Shown here: one piece after another, positions 36,554 through 46,807 of the stretch
Numbering within the stretch: position 1 is the stretch's first letter
Layout: each line of letters begins with the position of its first letter
Origin: Chlorobium sp.
Lineage (GTDB): Bacteria > Bacteroidota > Chlorobiia > Chlorobiales > Chlorobiaceae
Direction: 5' to 3'
DNA length: 64,000 bases
Assembly (NCBI GenBank): GCA_005862225.1
Contig: SZXV01000009.1
Coordinates: 186,001-250,000, forward strand
Program-made: the position numbers and the translations under genes
Notes under the pieces: generated by a model
The model's database searches: none
Seen by the model: only the letters and a program-made list of their open reading frames with translations
Told to the model about the DNA's origin: nothing

Positions 36554-38272
36554 TTAAGCCCCGGGTTTCGGACTGGGAGGTTGCTGACCCGCAGGTGGCG
36601 CCTGAAGTGCCTCCAAAACCTCCTTGCAGGTACCAAAGCGCTGGACATGGCCATCAACCAGAACAAGCATGTGCTCAATAGCTCCCAGAATATTCAAGCG
36701 ATGTGTTATAACTATGACCGTTGAGCCATTCGTCCTCAACAACCTGACAGCATTCAGTAACGCCACATCGCCCGCTTCGTCAAGGCTTGCATTCGGTTCA
36801 TCAAGCACCACAAATTTCGGCATATCGTAAACTGCACGGGCAAGAGCCACCCGCTGCCGTTCCCCTCCCGAAAGAAATGAACCATCGTCACCAATCTGGG
36901 TATCGTACCCCTTAGGAAGATGGTCAATAAAACCTTCCAGACCTACCATGCCGCAAGCCTCCCTTACTTTGAGCAGGTCAGGCTTGCCAAATCGCGCCAC
37001 ATTTTCGGCAATAGAGCCCTCAAACAGCTCAACATTCTGCGGAAGATAGCCGATATGCTGCCCAAGTTCCTCCTTGTCCCATTGATACACATCGTTACCA
37101 TCAAGCCGAACCTTGCCCTGCATTGCAGGCCATATTCCTACCAGCAATCGTGCAAGTGTGGTCTTGCCTGATGCCGAAGGGCCAACAATCGCCAGAGAAC
37201 CTCCGGGAGCAACCCTGAAACTGATTCCTTTAAGAATCTGTAGCGGGCTTCTTGGAGCACCGGCAATAACTCCCTCAACAGAAAGCGAACCAGTTGGTGC
37301 AGGCAACGCCATCCCTTTGACTGGTAACGGCAATTCCCTCAGCATACTCTCCAGACGATGATACGATTCAAGAGCACTCTCAATCTGCCGCCAACTCCCT
37401 ATAATCTGCACAAGCGGAGAAAGCACTCTGCCTCCGAGAATAGAGGCGACAATCATCCCCGAACCATGTATCTCCCCTTTCAGGGTCAACCAGCAACCCA
37501 TACCAAGCAACAACGAACTCAAAAGGCTCTGCACCAGCTTGGAGAGAGCTGAATTAGTCCCTGCATGATCTGAAGCCTCCGCCTGCTGCAAAAGAAACTC
37601 CTGTTGACGACCCACCCAGCGCTCATGGATATGGTCAAGCATTCCCATTGACTCAATAACCTGAGCATTACGAATAACACCATCAGCATAATTCTGCGCT
37701 CCAAGAGAACTGCGGTTTGCGGCCAGAAGGGGCTCACGGATTCGACGTTCATTGATAACGCCAATCCCGAATTGCACCAGCGCCCCGGCAACAGCAAACC
37801 ATCCGAGAGCAGGCGCCATCAAAAAAAGCAGAATCAACACAAACAAGGCAAGAGGAGTATCGATAACTGCAAGCAACGCCTGGGATGGAAGAAATTCCCG
37901 AATACCTTTAAGATCACGCAACGCCTGCGCACCCCCGGCAGGAATATTCTGAATACGCGCTGTCAAAATCGCACTAAAAACATGCTCACGAAGGCTTTTG
38001 TCGAGATCCATGCCAGCATCATGCATAATCTGTCTGCGCACCCACTCCAGCGCTTCGAGCAAAAGATAGATACCAACGACAAGAAGAGTAAGCATCAACA
38101 GTGTTGTATGACTCCTGCTGTTAACCACACGATCATACACCTCCATCATGTAAGCACTTGGAGCAAGCACAAGCACATTTACAATGACACTGAAATAAAA
38201 AGTATGCTTAAGAAATGGAAAAAGCGAGGCAAGAGCCGCGCGCAATGGTGATTTGACTTTAACTCCTTTCAC
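36554..38272 (-). CDS. Type I secretion ABC transporter, first copy (PrtD-like)
   Basis: A 572-residue exporter, same domain plan as the next gene: membrane domain, then ATPase with Walker [10 protein letters not shown] near 365, [12 protein letters not shown], signature [14 protein letters not shown], Walker B KFVVLDEP and ITHR. Both nucleotide sites thus look active in each paralogue. A GTG at 38272 is the only plausible start. The C-terminus has a Pro/Gln-rich tail ([14 protein letters not shown]). The pair may form a heterodimer, or two alternative homodimers; no RTX-type substrate is visible nearby. Confidence 0.9.
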   Translation of the reverse strand: MKGVKVKSPLRAALASLFPFLKHTFYFSVIVNVLVLAPSAYMMEVYDRVVNSRSHTTLLMLTLLVVGIYLLLEALEWVRRQIMHDAGMDLDKSLREHVFSAILTARIQNIPAGGAQALRDLKGIREFLPSQALLAVIDTPLALFVLILLFLMAPALGWFAVAGALVQFGIGVINERRIREPLLAANRSSLGAQNYADGVIRNAQVIESMGMLDHIHERWVGRQQEFLLQQAEASDHAGTNSALSKLVQSLLSSLLLGMGCWLTLKGEIHGSGMIVASILGGRVLSPLVQIIGSWRQIESALESYHRLESMLRELPLPVKGMALPAPTGSLSVEGVIAGAPRSPLQILKGISFRVAPGGSLAIVGPSASGKTTLARLLVGIWPAMQGKVRLDGNDVYQWDKEELGQHIGYLPQNVELFEGSIAENVARFGKPDLLKVREACGMVGLEGFIDHLPKGYDTQIGDDGSFLSGGERQRVALARAVYDMPKFVVLDEPNASLDEAGDVALLNAVRLLRTNGSTVIVITHRLNILGAIEHMLVLVDGHVQRFGTCKEVLEALQAPPAGQQPPSPKPGA

Positions 38273-38439
38273 AGATGAATCAGCTTTTATAGATATAGTT
38301 ATGGGCTCATCATATTTTTTTAATGTCAGCCTTAAACAATCAGTTTATAAAGTTAACAATTATGTAACGTTATTCATAAAGCAGCAAGCCTGATCCCGCG
38401 TTAATGCTTCGCAATGCATCAAAAACAACCAACTATAAC

Positions 38440-39462
38440 TCACCAGTGCTTTCCCTGGGTTTTCAAAAACTGCCGGGCACTCTCGAATCCTGATTTCGCG
38501 GCTTGCTTCATATCTTCAAGCGCCCCTTTTTCATCGCCAAGCTCGCTTTTGACCATTCCTCTTTTATAGAAGGCTTTGACATATTGAGGATCATATTCAA
38601 TCGCCTTGGTAAAGTCGGCTATAGCGCCCTGCTTATCATTTTGGCTGGCTTTGACAACCCCGCGATTAAAATAGGCAATGGTATGTCCGGGATTGAACTC
38701 GATAGCCTTCGTATAATCACTGACAGCTCCCTCTTTGTCGCCCAGATCATTTCTGGCATTCCCCCGGTTGTTGTATGCATCGGCATTTTTAGCTGTTATC
38801 CCAATGACTTTCGTGTAATCCTCTATCGCTCCTTTTTTGTCGCCTTTGTCAGCTTTTGCAAGCCCGTTCCTGAAGTATCCCTGAACAGCCTGAAGCAAAT
38901 CCGCAATTGATCCATCTTTATCGCCCAGTTTATATCTCGTGACACCACGATTATTGTAGGCATCTGCATGATCAGGATTTAATTCAATCGCTTTGGTGTA
39001 GTCAGCCAGAGCTCCTTCATTATCCCCGATACGGTCTTTGGCTGCCGCCCGACTAAAATAAATATTGATAAAACGGGGATTCAGTTCAAGCGCTTTCGTA
39101 TAATCAGCCACCGCACCAATGTAGTCGCCAAGCTCATTTCGGGCAACGGCATTATTATAATAAGCTTCCGCATAATCCGGCTTGATGTGGACAGCCTTTT
39201 CGTAATCCTCCAGCGCCCCATCAAGCTCTCCAAGCTCCATTTTTACCGATCCACGGTTATTATAGGCTTTGGCATTATTGGGATCCTGCCCGATTGCTTT
39301 TGTGTAATCTTCGATCGCGCCACTATAGTCGCGTGCTGCTGTTTTTTCATTTCCCAGTTTATAATAATTAACTGTAGCCGGTACAGCAATAATCCTGTGT
39401 TGCGCCACCAACATAATGGCAAGAAATAAAAAGAGAGAGCTGACAATTTTCATGTGATTCAT
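38440..39462 (-). CDS. TPR-repeat protein with signal peptide
   Basis: A 340-residue protein with an N-terminal hydrophobic segment (IVSSLFLFLAIMLVAQHRI) followed by about nine tandem 34-residue tetratricopeptide repeats of the type AYNNRGxxKxxLGDxxGAxxDYTKAIExNP. It is probably exported or anchored at the inner membrane and used for protein-protein binding. It lies 167 bases upstream of the type I secretion operon in the same direction, which could be chance. Repeats are very regular, as in Chlorobium/cyanobacterial TPR proteins. Confidence 0.85.
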   Translation of the reverse strand: MNHMKIVSSLFLFLAIMLVAQHRIIAVPATVNYYKLGNEKTAARDYSGAIEDYTKAIGQDPNNAKAYNNRGSVKMELGELDGALEDYEKAVHIKPDYAEAYYNNAVARNELGDYIGAVADYTKALELNPRFINIYFSRAAAKDRIGDNEGALADYTKAIELNPDHADAYNNRGVTRYKLGDKDGSIADLLQAVQGYFRNGLAKADKGDKKGAIEDYTKVIGITAKNADAYNNRGNARNDLGDKEGAVSDYTKAIEFNPGHTIAYFNRGVVKASQNDKQGAIADFTKAIEYDPQYVKAFYKRGMVKSELGDEKGALEDMKQAAKSGFESARQFLKTQGKHW

Positions 39463-39858
39463 TCATTTGGTGTTTCAATGAACGATATAATCGTCCACAA
39501 TCATTTGCTTCAGTAACAACACGGCTGCTCCACATATTGCAAGATAAGTATTTCCTCAGGATTTACGACGTTCAGCGCCAAATGTTAACCACCAAGAGTA
39601 GCCATCAATACAGTGGCCCTGAACGGTTAAAAAGACGTGACAATACAAAAAACTCAGCAAAAATCATCCAAATACAGAAAAGGAAAGAAAAAGCTGATAA
39701 AAAAATCTCCCAACAATAGCACATAAATGTCTGAAATTTTATTTTATATTCTTTAATAACCCTTACTTTTTTAGGTATAAAATATTTCAGACTTAAATAA
39801 TCGCACAATCGAACACTGCTGCTGATTGTTTTTTGTCCACTGAAGAAACCTCCATGCA
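39463..39858. other. Gene-free stretch upstream of nifV with an inverted repeat
   Basis: About 396 bases without a convincing gene. Near its end, GTCTGAAA (39729-39736) and TTTCAGAC (39785-39792) are perfect complements; the A/T-rich sequence between adds more pairing (ATTTTATA / TATAAAAT), giving a long hairpin about 65 bases upstream of the nifV start. I found no convincing sigma-54 (-24/-12) or NifA upstream site here. Confidence 0.45.
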
Positions 39859-41022
39859 ATGCGAATAGAGAGCAGGACATCTTCGACCCCGGTGATCAAG
39901 CCCTGGATCATTGATACGACCCTGAGGGATGGCGAACAGGCGCCTGGAGTTGTATTCAGCGATACGGAAAAAATGGAAATTGCCATTATGCTTGCTCATG
40001 CCGGCATCAATGAACTTGAAATCGGTTACCCGGCTATCGGCAATGCTGAACAAAACATCATCAGAAAAATTGCAGCCATGAATCTTCCGATTCGCCTGAC
40101 CTGCTGGGCTCGGGCAAAATGGCAGGACATTGAGGATGCGTCGCATTGCGGCACCGAAGCAGTTCATATCAGTTTTCCGGTTTCTGCGATGTACCTGAAA
40201 CTGATGCAAAAAGATTATGCATGGGTGCAGCAACAGTTGCAGGAACTTGTTCCAAAAGCAAAAAAATATTTCAACACGGTAAGTGTTGGGGCACAAGATG
40301 CAACTCGGGCAGAACCTGAGCTACTGAAAAATTTCATACTTGATGCAACAACATTTGGTGCTGACAGGATACGCATTGCCGATACCGTAGGTATTGCAAC
40401 ACCATTATCGGTGATGAATCTGATAAGCAGATTAAAGTCAATAACACCTGCTGCTCTTGAATTTCATGCTCATAATGATCTTGGAATGGCAACTGCCAAC
40501 GCCTTTACTGCTCTGGATGCCGGATGCCATGCCGTCAGCGTTTCTGTAACCGGCCTTGGTGAGCGGGCTGGAAATGCGGCGCTTGAAGAGCTTGCCATGG
40601 CTCTGGAGTTATCAGAAAACTACAAAACCTCTATTGATACCACACAGCTTTTCAACCTCTGCAATACCGTAAGCAAGGCTGCCGGCAGAGTCATCGAAGC
40701 TCAGAAACCCGTTGTCGGTAAATCAGCATTCGAGCATGAATCGGGTATTCACTGTGCCGCCCTTTTAAAAAATCCACTTGCCTATCAACCGTTTCTTCCT
40801 GATCAGGTGGGTCGTGAAAAGCTCGAAATGGTGATCGGAAAACATTCGGGAAGCGCTTCATTACAGCACTTTTTTGCAAGCCGGGGCATCATAATAACAA
40901 GAAATGAGGCTAACCATCTGCTGCCGATTGTCCGAACAACTGCCACTGAAAAGAAAAGGGCACTACAACCGGAAGAGCTCGACTGCATTTACAGCACACT
41001 CTTTGTTAAGGATATAAACTAA
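39859..41022 (+). CDS. nifV: Homocitrate synthase NifV
   Basis: A 387-residue DRE-TIM metallolyase-type enzyme that condenses acetyl-CoA and 2-oxoglutarate to homocitrate, the organic ligand of FeMo-cofactor. It has IDTTLRDGEQAPGV near residues 18-31, metal-binding HAHNDLGMATAN near 205 and GLGERAGNA near 235. Relatives are LeuA and CimA; the order with nifA directly downstream (13-base gap) and the substrate-site sequence favour NifV. Presence implies nitrogen fixation; the nifHDK cluster is outside the window. Confidence 0.88.
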   Translation: MRIESRTSSTPVIKPWIIDTTLRDGEQAPGVVFSDTEKMEIAIMLAHAGINELEIGYPAIGNAEQNIIRKIAAMNLPIRLTCWARAKWQDIEDASHCGTEAVHISFPVSAMYLKLMQKDYAWVQQQLQELVPKAKKYFNTVSVGAQDATRAEPELLKNFILDATTFGADRIRIADTVGIATPLSVMNLISRLKSITPAALEFHAHNDLGMATANAFTALDAGCHAVSVSVTGLGERAGNAALEELAMALELSENYKTSIDTTQLFNLCNTVSKAAGRVIEAQKPVVGKSAFEHESGIHCAALLKNPLAYQPFLPDQVGREKLEMVIGKHSGSASLQHFFASRGIIITRNEANHLLPIVRTTATEKKRALQPEELDCIYSTLFVKDIN

Positions 41023-41035
41023 TATTTCAAGCATT

Positions 41036-42658
41036 ATGCTCATCACGCAACATCAGGACTATAACAGTATCGGTTTGCTGGCCGAAGTCAGCAGAACGAT
41101 CACCAATGAAGAGGATATCAATAAAGTGCTCAGACTCGTATTGTTCATTATGTCTGAAAATATGAACATGCTCAGGGGTATGATCACGATTCTCAACCGT
41201 GATACCGGCGAAATTGTCATCAATGAATCTTTTGGCCTGACAGAAAAAGAGAAAGAAAGAGGTCGTTACCAGATTGGCGAGGGTGTTATTGGTCATGTGG
41301 TAAAAACCGGTAAAGCGGTCATTGTGCCATCGATTATCGACGAGCCGCTCTTTCTCGACCGAACCCGGTCACGAAGCAAGGCAAAAAAAGAGAATCTCTG
41401 TTTTATCTGCATCCCGATCAAAGCAGGCTCAGAGATTATTGGCACCCTGAGCGCCGACCGGCAGCTTGAGCCAGCAACCCATAACGAACGTAAAGATGGA
41501 GAAGAACGCAAAGACATTTTACAGCACTATGTTGACCAGCTCTCCATTATTGCATCCATGATCTCACAGGCAGTGCGTCTCAAGCAGCTTGCCCATGAAG
41601 AAAAAACCAAAACGCCTCATGAAACTCTAAACCCTGAAACAGCCTCTTTACTACCAGGTCACCGACCGGAAGAACACGACGATGAGCCTGTCTCATCTGC
41701 TGAACGGCCAGCAAATATTATCGGCAATACAAAACCAATGATTGCCCTTTATAAAATGATTGACAAGATTGCGAAAACAAACGCGACAACTCTGGTTCTG
41801 GGAGAAAGCGGTGTTGGCAAAGAGTTGGTAGCAAGCGCCATTCACTTTAAAAGCCGCAGAGCAGACAATCCATTCATCAAGTTCAACTGTGCAGCATTAC
41901 CGGAAAGTATTGTTGAAAGCGAGCTTTTCGGACATGAAAAAGGGGCTTTCACCGGCGCACTGGCCACACGTCACGGCAGGTTTGAACTTGCCAACAACGG
42001 CACAATTTTTTTGGATGAAATAGGCGAACTCAGTCTCTCGGTACAGGCAAAACTTCTCCGAATCATCCAGGAAAAAGAGTTTGAACGAGTTGGCGGATCA
42101 AAAACGATAAAGGTTGATGTGCGCATTATTGCTGCGACAAACCGCAATCTTGAAGAGCTGATACGAAGCGGACACTTCAGGGAAGACCTCTATTATCGAC
42201 TCAATATTTTTCCGATAACCGTACCACCGCTTCGTGAACGTAAAACAGATATTCTGCTGCTGGCAGATTATTTTGTCGAAAAATACAATGCCTCAAACCA
42301 CAAAGGCATTCGCCGAATATCGACAACATCAATTGACATGCTCATGCGCTATCACTGGCCAGGGAATGTCCGCGAGTTGCAGAACTGCATAGAAAGGGCG
42401 GTCATTCTGAGCGAAGATAACGTGATCCATGGTTATCACCTCCCACCGACACTCCAGACGGCCGAATCCAGCGGAACGCCCTACACAGGTTCCCTGCAGC
42501 AGAAACTTGACGCCATAGAAAAGGAGATGATCATGGAAGCGCTCAAACGAACTCAGGGAAACATGTCCCGCGCAGCGCTGCAACTTGGTCTGTCAGACAG
42601 AATAATGGGCCTCCGAATAAAAAAATTCGACATCGACTACCGAAAGTTTCGCCCCTGA
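41036..42658 (+). CDS. nifA: Nif-specific sigma-54 activator NifA
   Basis: A 540-residue bacterial enhancer-binding protein: GAF domain (residues ~10-175), linker, AAA+ core with Walker A GESGVGKE near 258 and the sigma-54 loop GAFTGA near 303, and a C-terminal Fis-type helix-turn-helix (GNMSRAALQLGLSD). The position after nifV and the GAF-AAA-HTH plan fit NifA, which turns on nif genes through sigma-54. The GAF region probably senses nitrogen or redox state. I see no extra cysteine-rich linker like that of oxygen-sensitive rhizobial NifA. Confidence 0.88.
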   Translation: MLITQHQDYNSIGLLAEVSRTITNEEDINKVLRLVLFIMSENMNMLRGMITILNRDTGEIVINESFGLTEKEKERGRYQIGEGVIGHVVKTGKAVIVPSIIDEPLFLDRTRSRSKAKKENLCFICIPIKAGSEIIGTLSADRQLEPATHNERKDGEERKDILQHYVDQLSIIASMISQAVRLKQLAHEEKTKTPHETLNPETASLLPGHRPEEHDDEPVSSAERPANIIGNTKPMIALYKMIDKIAKTNATTLVLGESGVGKELVASAIHFKSRRADNPFIKFNCAALPESIVESELFGHEKGAFTGALATRHGRFELANNGTIFLDEIGELSLSVQAKLLRIIQEKEFERVGGSKTIKVDVRIIAATNRNLEELIRSGHFREDLYYRLNIFPITVPPLRERKTDILLLADYFVEKYNASNHKGIRRISTTSIDMLMRYHWPGNVRELQNCIERAVILSEDNVIHGYHLPPTLQTAESSGTPYTGSLQQKLDAIEKEMIMEALKRTQGNMSRAALQLGLSDRIMGLRIKKFDIDYRKFRP

Positions 42659-42730
42659 AGACAACAAGCCCAAGGAACAGGGGACGTAGGTGATATTGTG
42701 TATATTCCCCTTCTGCGACCGATGAAGCGA

Positions 42731-42754
42731 TGACGGGTCAAACAAGACCCGTCA
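42731..42754. terminator. Stem-loop between nifA and pgi
   Basis: TGACGGGTC / GACCCGTCA, a perfect 9-base stem with a 6-base loop, between the convergent ends of nifA (+) and pgi (-). It lacks a clear T tract, so efficiency as a terminator is uncertain; it could serve both genes. Confidence 0.55.
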
Positions 42755-42762
42755 TCCATAGT

Positions 42763-44445
42763 TCAATCAAAGAAGGATAACTGCACCTTCTCCGGCATTG
42801 CTCCTTTTGAGCGAAATGCTCTATAGGCGTTAATAAGTGCATTCGTTGAACTGTCGTGAACTGATACGGTCTCATTGCCCTGGATTTCAGGGAAAATCGC
42901 TTTTGCAAGCTGCTTGCCAAGTTCAACACCCCACTGATCAAAAGAGTTAATGTTCCAGATAATACCCTGAACAAAAACTTTATGTTCATAGAGAGCAATC
43001 AGACTACCAAGAGTAAACGGGTCAAGTTCATCAAGAAGAATGGTGTTCGTCGGGCGGTTTCCAGGGAACACCTTGTGCGGCAAAAGCATCTCCAGTTCTG
43101 AATCCGAACAACCAGCGGCGTTCAGCTCCTTGCGAACCTCTTGCTCATTTTTACCTTTCATGAGAGCTTCAGTCTGTGCAAAACAGTTGGCAAGCAGAAT
43201 GTCATGATGCTCCCCTACTGGATTCTGTGTTTTCAGCGGAACAATAAAGTCCGCAGGAATGATTTCTGTTCCCTGATGCAGAAGCTGGAAAAATGCATGC
43301 TGGGAGTTTGTGCCCGGTTCACCCCAGATTACCGGCCCGGTAGCATAGTCAACATTATTACCCTCAACATTGACCCGTTTGCCATTACTCTCCATATCAA
43401 GTTGCTGGAGATAGGCTGGAAAACGGTGCAGATACTGATCATAAGGAATAACCGCATGAGATGAGCAACCAAAGAAATTATTGTACCAGATACCCAGCAG
43501 TGCCAAAAGAACAGGAATATTGCGTTCAAGTGGTTCATTCAGGAAATGCTCATCAATGGCATAAGCCCCGTTGAGCAGCTCCTGAAAATGGTCAAAACCA
43601 AGGAAGAGGGCTATTGAAAGACCAATAGACGACCAGAGCGAATAGCGACCGCCAACCCAGTCCCAGAACCTGAACATGTTTGCTTCATCAATACCGAACT
43701 CGACAACTTTTGCGCGATTGGTTGAGACCGCCACAAAATGCTTTGCGATATGCGATTCATCACCAGCATGACTTAAAAACCACGCTCTGGCAGTCATCGC
43801 ATTGGTAAGTGTTTCCTGGGTTGTAAATGTTTTGGAGGCAACAATAAAAAGTGTGGTTTCCGAATTAAGCTTTTTCAGGGTTTCGCTGATATGGGTGCCA
43901 TCAATATTGGAAACAAAATGAACCTGAAGCTGGCCATGAGCAAAGGGACGAAGTGCTTCGGTTACCATACAGGGGCCGAGATCTGAACCTCCAATACCAA
44001 TATTGACCACATCCGTCATCCGTTTTCCCGTATAGCCTCTCCAGGCTCCGGAAATAATGCGTTCACAACAATCTTTCATCTGGGCAAGCACATCGGCAAC
44101 TTCCGATGAAAGGTCAAGAGCATCAATCTGCAGGGAGTAGCCCTGAGGCTTGCGAAGCGCCGTATGCAGTACTGCGCGGTGTTCTGTAAAGTTTATGGAA
44201 TCACCACGGAACATTGCATCACGTTTAGTTTCGAGTTCTGCATGGCGGGCCAGGGAAAACAGCAATTCCATCGTTCCGTCGGTAATTCTGTTTTTTGAAT
44301 AATCAAGCATCAACCCTTGCCATTCAACAGAAAATCGTTCAAATCGCGAAGGATCATCAAGAAACATCTCCCTCATCTGCAATGACTCAATTTCCAGCTT
44401 GTGTGTCTGAAGTTTGCGCCAAACTTCACTTTGTGATAAATCCAT
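42763..44445 (-). CDS. pgi: Glucose-6-phosphate isomerase
   Basis: A 560-residue isomerase that interconverts glucose 6-phosphate and fructose 6-phosphate. Signature regions are [12 protein letters not shown] near 150, [16 protein letters not shown] near 255 and [20 protein letters not shown] near 375 containing the catalytic Glu/His area; KLAKAIFP-like [10 protein letters not shown] near 515 contains the conserved Lys. Length is like the proteobacterial/eukaryotic long form. It is followed downstream by a stem-loop and has a free promoter region upstream. Confidence 0.95.
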   Translation of the reverse strand: MDLSQSEVWRKLQTHKLEIESLQMREMFLDDPSRFERFSVEWQGLMLDYSKNRITDGTMELLFSLARHAELETKRDAMFRGDSINFTEHRAVLHTALRKPQGYSLQIDALDLSSEVADVLAQMKDCCERIISGAWRGYTGKRMTDVVNIGIGGSDLGPCMVTEALRPFAHGQLQVHFVSNIDGTHISETLKKLNSETTLFIVASKTFTTQETLTNAMTARAWFLSHAGDESHIAKHFVAVSTNRAKVVEFGIDEANMFRFWDWVGGRYSLWSSIGLSIALFLGFDHFQELLNGAYAIDEHFLNEPLERNIPVLLALLGIWYNNFFGCSSHAVIPYDQYLHRFPAYLQQLDMESNGKRVNVEGNNVDYATGPVIWGEPGTNSQHAFFQLLHQGTEIIPADFIVPLKTQNPVGEHHDILLANCFAQTEALMKGKNEQEVRKELNAAGCSDSELEMLLPHKVFPGNRPTNTILLDELDPFTLGSLIALYEHKVFVQGIIWNINSFDQWGVELGKQLAKAIFPEIQGNETVSVHDSSTNALINAYRAFRSKGAMPEKVQLSFFD

Positions 44446-44507
44446 AATATCTTTTTTGTTAACTGTTTATAGTGTTACCCCCGACATGGGCGGTACAACC
44501 TGATTAT

Positions 44508-44915
44508 TCAGTAGGGAATATAACGCAACCTCAGGACTGAACCATCCTGATCACTCTCAAGCCCAATTATTTCTGCAATACTTTTTATAATATAGAGACC
44601 CCTCCCGGATAATTTGAAACGATTCTCGGTATCAACGGGATTTGGCAGTTCATCAAGATTAAATCCTTTACCGCAATCCCTGACAGAAGCCAAAAGAATA
44701 TTGTCTGCCGCACTCAACCCGCAGGAGACCGCCATATCGCTTCGCTCCCTGTTTCCATGTCTGATTGCATTGACAAAAGCCTCTTTGATGGTCAACTGAA
44801 GCTCCTCAACAAATCCGACACTATACCTCTCACTTGCTGCAAATGATTCAATAAAACCTTGTAACACTCTATATTCGGAATAGAGCCCAGGTAATATTAT
44901 ATCAGCTCGTTTCAT
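44508..44915 (-). CDS. Anti-sigma factor kinase-like ATPase (RsbW/HATPase_c)
   Basis: A 135-residue GHKL-type ATPase: ELQLTIKEAFVNAIRHGN (N-box near residues 38-55), VRDCGKGFN (G1 box) and LSGRGLYIIKSIAE (G2 box). This is the RsbW/SpoIIAB kind of Ser kinase/anti-sigma factor, partner of STAS-domain antagonists; a STAS protein is encoded at 61254 in this window. The start at 44915 is chosen because upstream codons are not family-like. It lies about 60 bases upstream of pgi, same direction. Confidence 0.82.
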   Translation of the reverse strand: MKRADIILPGLYSEYRVLQGFIESFAASERYSVGFVEELQLTIKEAFVNAIRHGNRERSDMAVSCGLSAADNILLASVRDCGKGFNLDELPNPVDTENRFKLSGRGLYIIKSIAEIIGLESDQDGSVLRLRYIPY

Positions 44916-45169
44916 GAGTGTCAACTCCTGATTATCTGCCTTATGATTCAAACGCTGAAATGTACAACGAAACAAGAGAGCTGCCAAAATACGTCAAAAA
45001 GAGACCGAGCCTTAATTATTAAGATAATAAAAATATACGCCTTAATAAAATTAGCTTTTTGACAGGAAAAATCAATTATTTATATTCAGTAGTTAAAAAT
45101 CTCTTTAAAGAGGGGAAAAGTCAATACAATACGACACAACCTACAATAATAATACAGAAAGATAGAACA

Positions 45170-45859
45170 ATGAAAAAAACAGCAAAACTATTAAGCCTTG
45201 TGGTAGCTCTGTTTGCAGGATTGAGCGGAACCGCCCAGGCTGAAGGATTTAAAATCGGAGCAGATATTGTAAGCAGTTATGTATGGAGAGGTAGCGATAT
45301 CAGTGATTATAATAATGGTCGTGGCGATTCTCCTGCCATTCAACCTGCACTTTCCTATACCTGCCCAGATACAGGCATTGTTATTGGAGCCTGGGGCTCT
45401 TATGCTATAAGTGAAAGCAATGGAATCAACAGATATAAGGAGACCGATCTTTATGTGACAGTGCCAGCAGGGCCATTCAGCCTAACTGTAACAGATTACT
45501 ACACCGTAACAAATGACTCCAGAGCTTTTGACTTTTCCAGCGACGGTCCAAACACCCTTGAGATCAGTGGAAGCTACGCAAAAGACAATCTCAGCCTGCT
45601 TGCTGCAATTAACGTTGCTGGCAATGATTATGATAATGCGAAGTATTTTGAAGCTGGTTACAAGTTTTACGATAAGGACAAATACACAGCAAAAGCTTTT
45701 GTCGGAGCAGGTGATGAACTACAGTATGCCCCCGGACAAGGAACCGGCTTTAATGTCGTTAATGTCGGCATAACCGTAACGAAAGAAAGCTACAGCGCCT
45801 CTTACGTGTACAATCCCGACACTGAAAAATCAAACCTTGTCTTTATGGCTTCATTCTAA
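45170..45859 (+). CDS. TorF family putative porin
   Basis: A 229-residue outer-membrane beta-barrel protein. A signal peptide (KKTAKLLSLVVALFAGLSGTAQA) is followed by FKIGADIVSSYVWRGSDISD, the hallmark start of the TorF/gcw_chp porin family, and alternating aromatic strands ending in Phe (VFMASF), as expected for Bam-dependent insertion. It probably forms a small channel; substrate unknown. The ATG at 45170 gives the signal peptide; the longer frame from 45059 does not. A terminator follows. Confidence 0.8.
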   Translation: MKKTAKLLSLVVALFAGLSGTAQAEGFKIGADIVSSYVWRGSDISDYNNGRGDSPAIQPALSYTCPDTGIVIGAWGSYAISESNGINRYKETDLYVTVPAGPFSLTVTDYYTVTNDSRAFDFSSDGPNTLEISGSYAKDNLSLLAAINVAGNDYDNAKYFEAGYKFYDKDKYTAKAFVGAGDELQYAPGQGTGFNVVNVGITVTKESYSASYVYNPDTEKSNLVFMASF

Positions 45860-45912
45860 GTAATTACTTTTAATCCAGATTGAGCATTTTTTCCCTGGAA
45901 GAGTCTTCACAA

Positions 45913-45940
45913 GAAAGCCCCCAAAAAACGGGGGCTTTTC
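45913..45940 (+). terminator. Rho-independent terminator after the porin gene
   Basis: AAAGCCCCC / GGGGGCTTT hairpin with a short A-rich loop and a following T-rich run. It ends the porin transcript and may also serve the convergent gene at 45963. Confidence 0.85.
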
Positions 45941-45962
45941 TCTTCAATGATTGCATCAATTA

Positions 45963-46556
45963 TTACTTCTCTTTCGTCAATAAATAAGAACAACGCTTCT
46001 TGTTTGATATATCCACGACATAAACCTTGAACGAATCAGGTACTGCGGACTGGAGTCGGATAGCGTCTGTCGATGAAAAAACAGAGGCGCCGAAAGGAGT
46101 TTTCTCTGGAGCTACCTTGCGCTCCCGAGTGCGAATGACTGATCCGGATCTCCTTCGTGAAACAGACCCGATCCTCTCATAGACAGGCGCTGGCTCTTTT
46201 TGAGAGTGTCCATTACCGCGAAACAATTCCTTTCCTGCCATATCAGTAACGATATAAAGCCAGTTTGGGCCGTTCGCTAAACCCCAGCTATCGCCAAGAA
46301 GACAAGTGGAGACTATTCCGCCTTTTGGAAGAGCTGCAATCTCTTGTGCGACCTGTCTGGTTGAAAGCATCTCATTCTCTGCTCGCTCCTGAACCTCATC
46401 GCAGAGTTTTTCGTACGACAAATACTTGAACTCTCGCACCCGCGCATGATCCTCAATTGTTTCTATGTCATAATTCTTCCCCGCTCCGTTCGCCCCGTTC
46501 GCTGCCACCATCATAAGCAGAGCGACAAACAATACCCTGATCTTCATACGACCCAT
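45963..46556 (-). CDS. Hypothetical exported protein
   Basis: A 197-residue protein with a clear signal peptide (MKIRVLFVALLMMVAANGANG). The mature part has helical EKLCDEVQERAENEMLSTRQ, a beta segment GPNWLYIVTDMAGKELFRGNG and a basic stretch SRRRSGSVIRTRERK. I recognise no family. It may be periplasmic. It sits alone between the porin and a GNAT gene. Confidence 0.55.
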   Translation of the reverse strand: MGRMKIRVLFVALLMMVAANGANGAGKNYDIETIEDHARVREFKYLSYEKLCDEVQERAENEMLSTRQVAQEIAALPKGGIVSTCLLGDSWGLANGPNWLYIVTDMAGKELFRGNGHSQKEPAPVYERIGSVSRRRSGSVIRTRERKVAPEKTPFGASVFSSTDAIRLQSAVPDSFKVYVVDISNKKRCSYLLTKEK

Positions 46557-46744
46557 GTTTGGTTAAAAAAGAGAATCTACGCAAAAATGCAAAACCTCGG
46601 CTGACCAAAGCTGTGCCACCTTGCAATAACAGAATGATTACTCAAACCAAAGCTGCTTCGGCCATTTTTCATTAACTTCTTATGAAAGATACTTTTAAAG
46701 TGGCAACAAAAGGAATTGCCGAAAAAGAGAGATTCGCCTGTTAA

Positions 46745-46778
46745 CAAAAAAGGAGACCGTCATATCAACCGCCTCCTT
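46745..46778 (-). terminator. Probable terminator after the GNAT gene
   Basis: On the minus strand AAGGAG ... CTCCTT closes a loop and is followed by a run of six T, 30 bases after the stop codon of the acetyltransferase-like gene. The stem is short. Confidence 0.5.
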
Positions 46779-46807
46779 GTCTATATTAATCATTCAATCA
46801 TCAGAGA

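Noticed and set aside
38272-39462. TPR protein as the secreted substrate of the type I system
   Set aside because: It has an N-terminal signal-like segment and no C-terminal type I signal or Gly-rich repeats, so secretion by that route is unlikely.
39605-39880. 91-residue minus-strand frame upstream of nifV
   Set aside because: Rich in Phe/Cys/Leu as expected from AT-rich non-coding DNA, overlaps the nifV start and the hairpin, and has no ribosome site.
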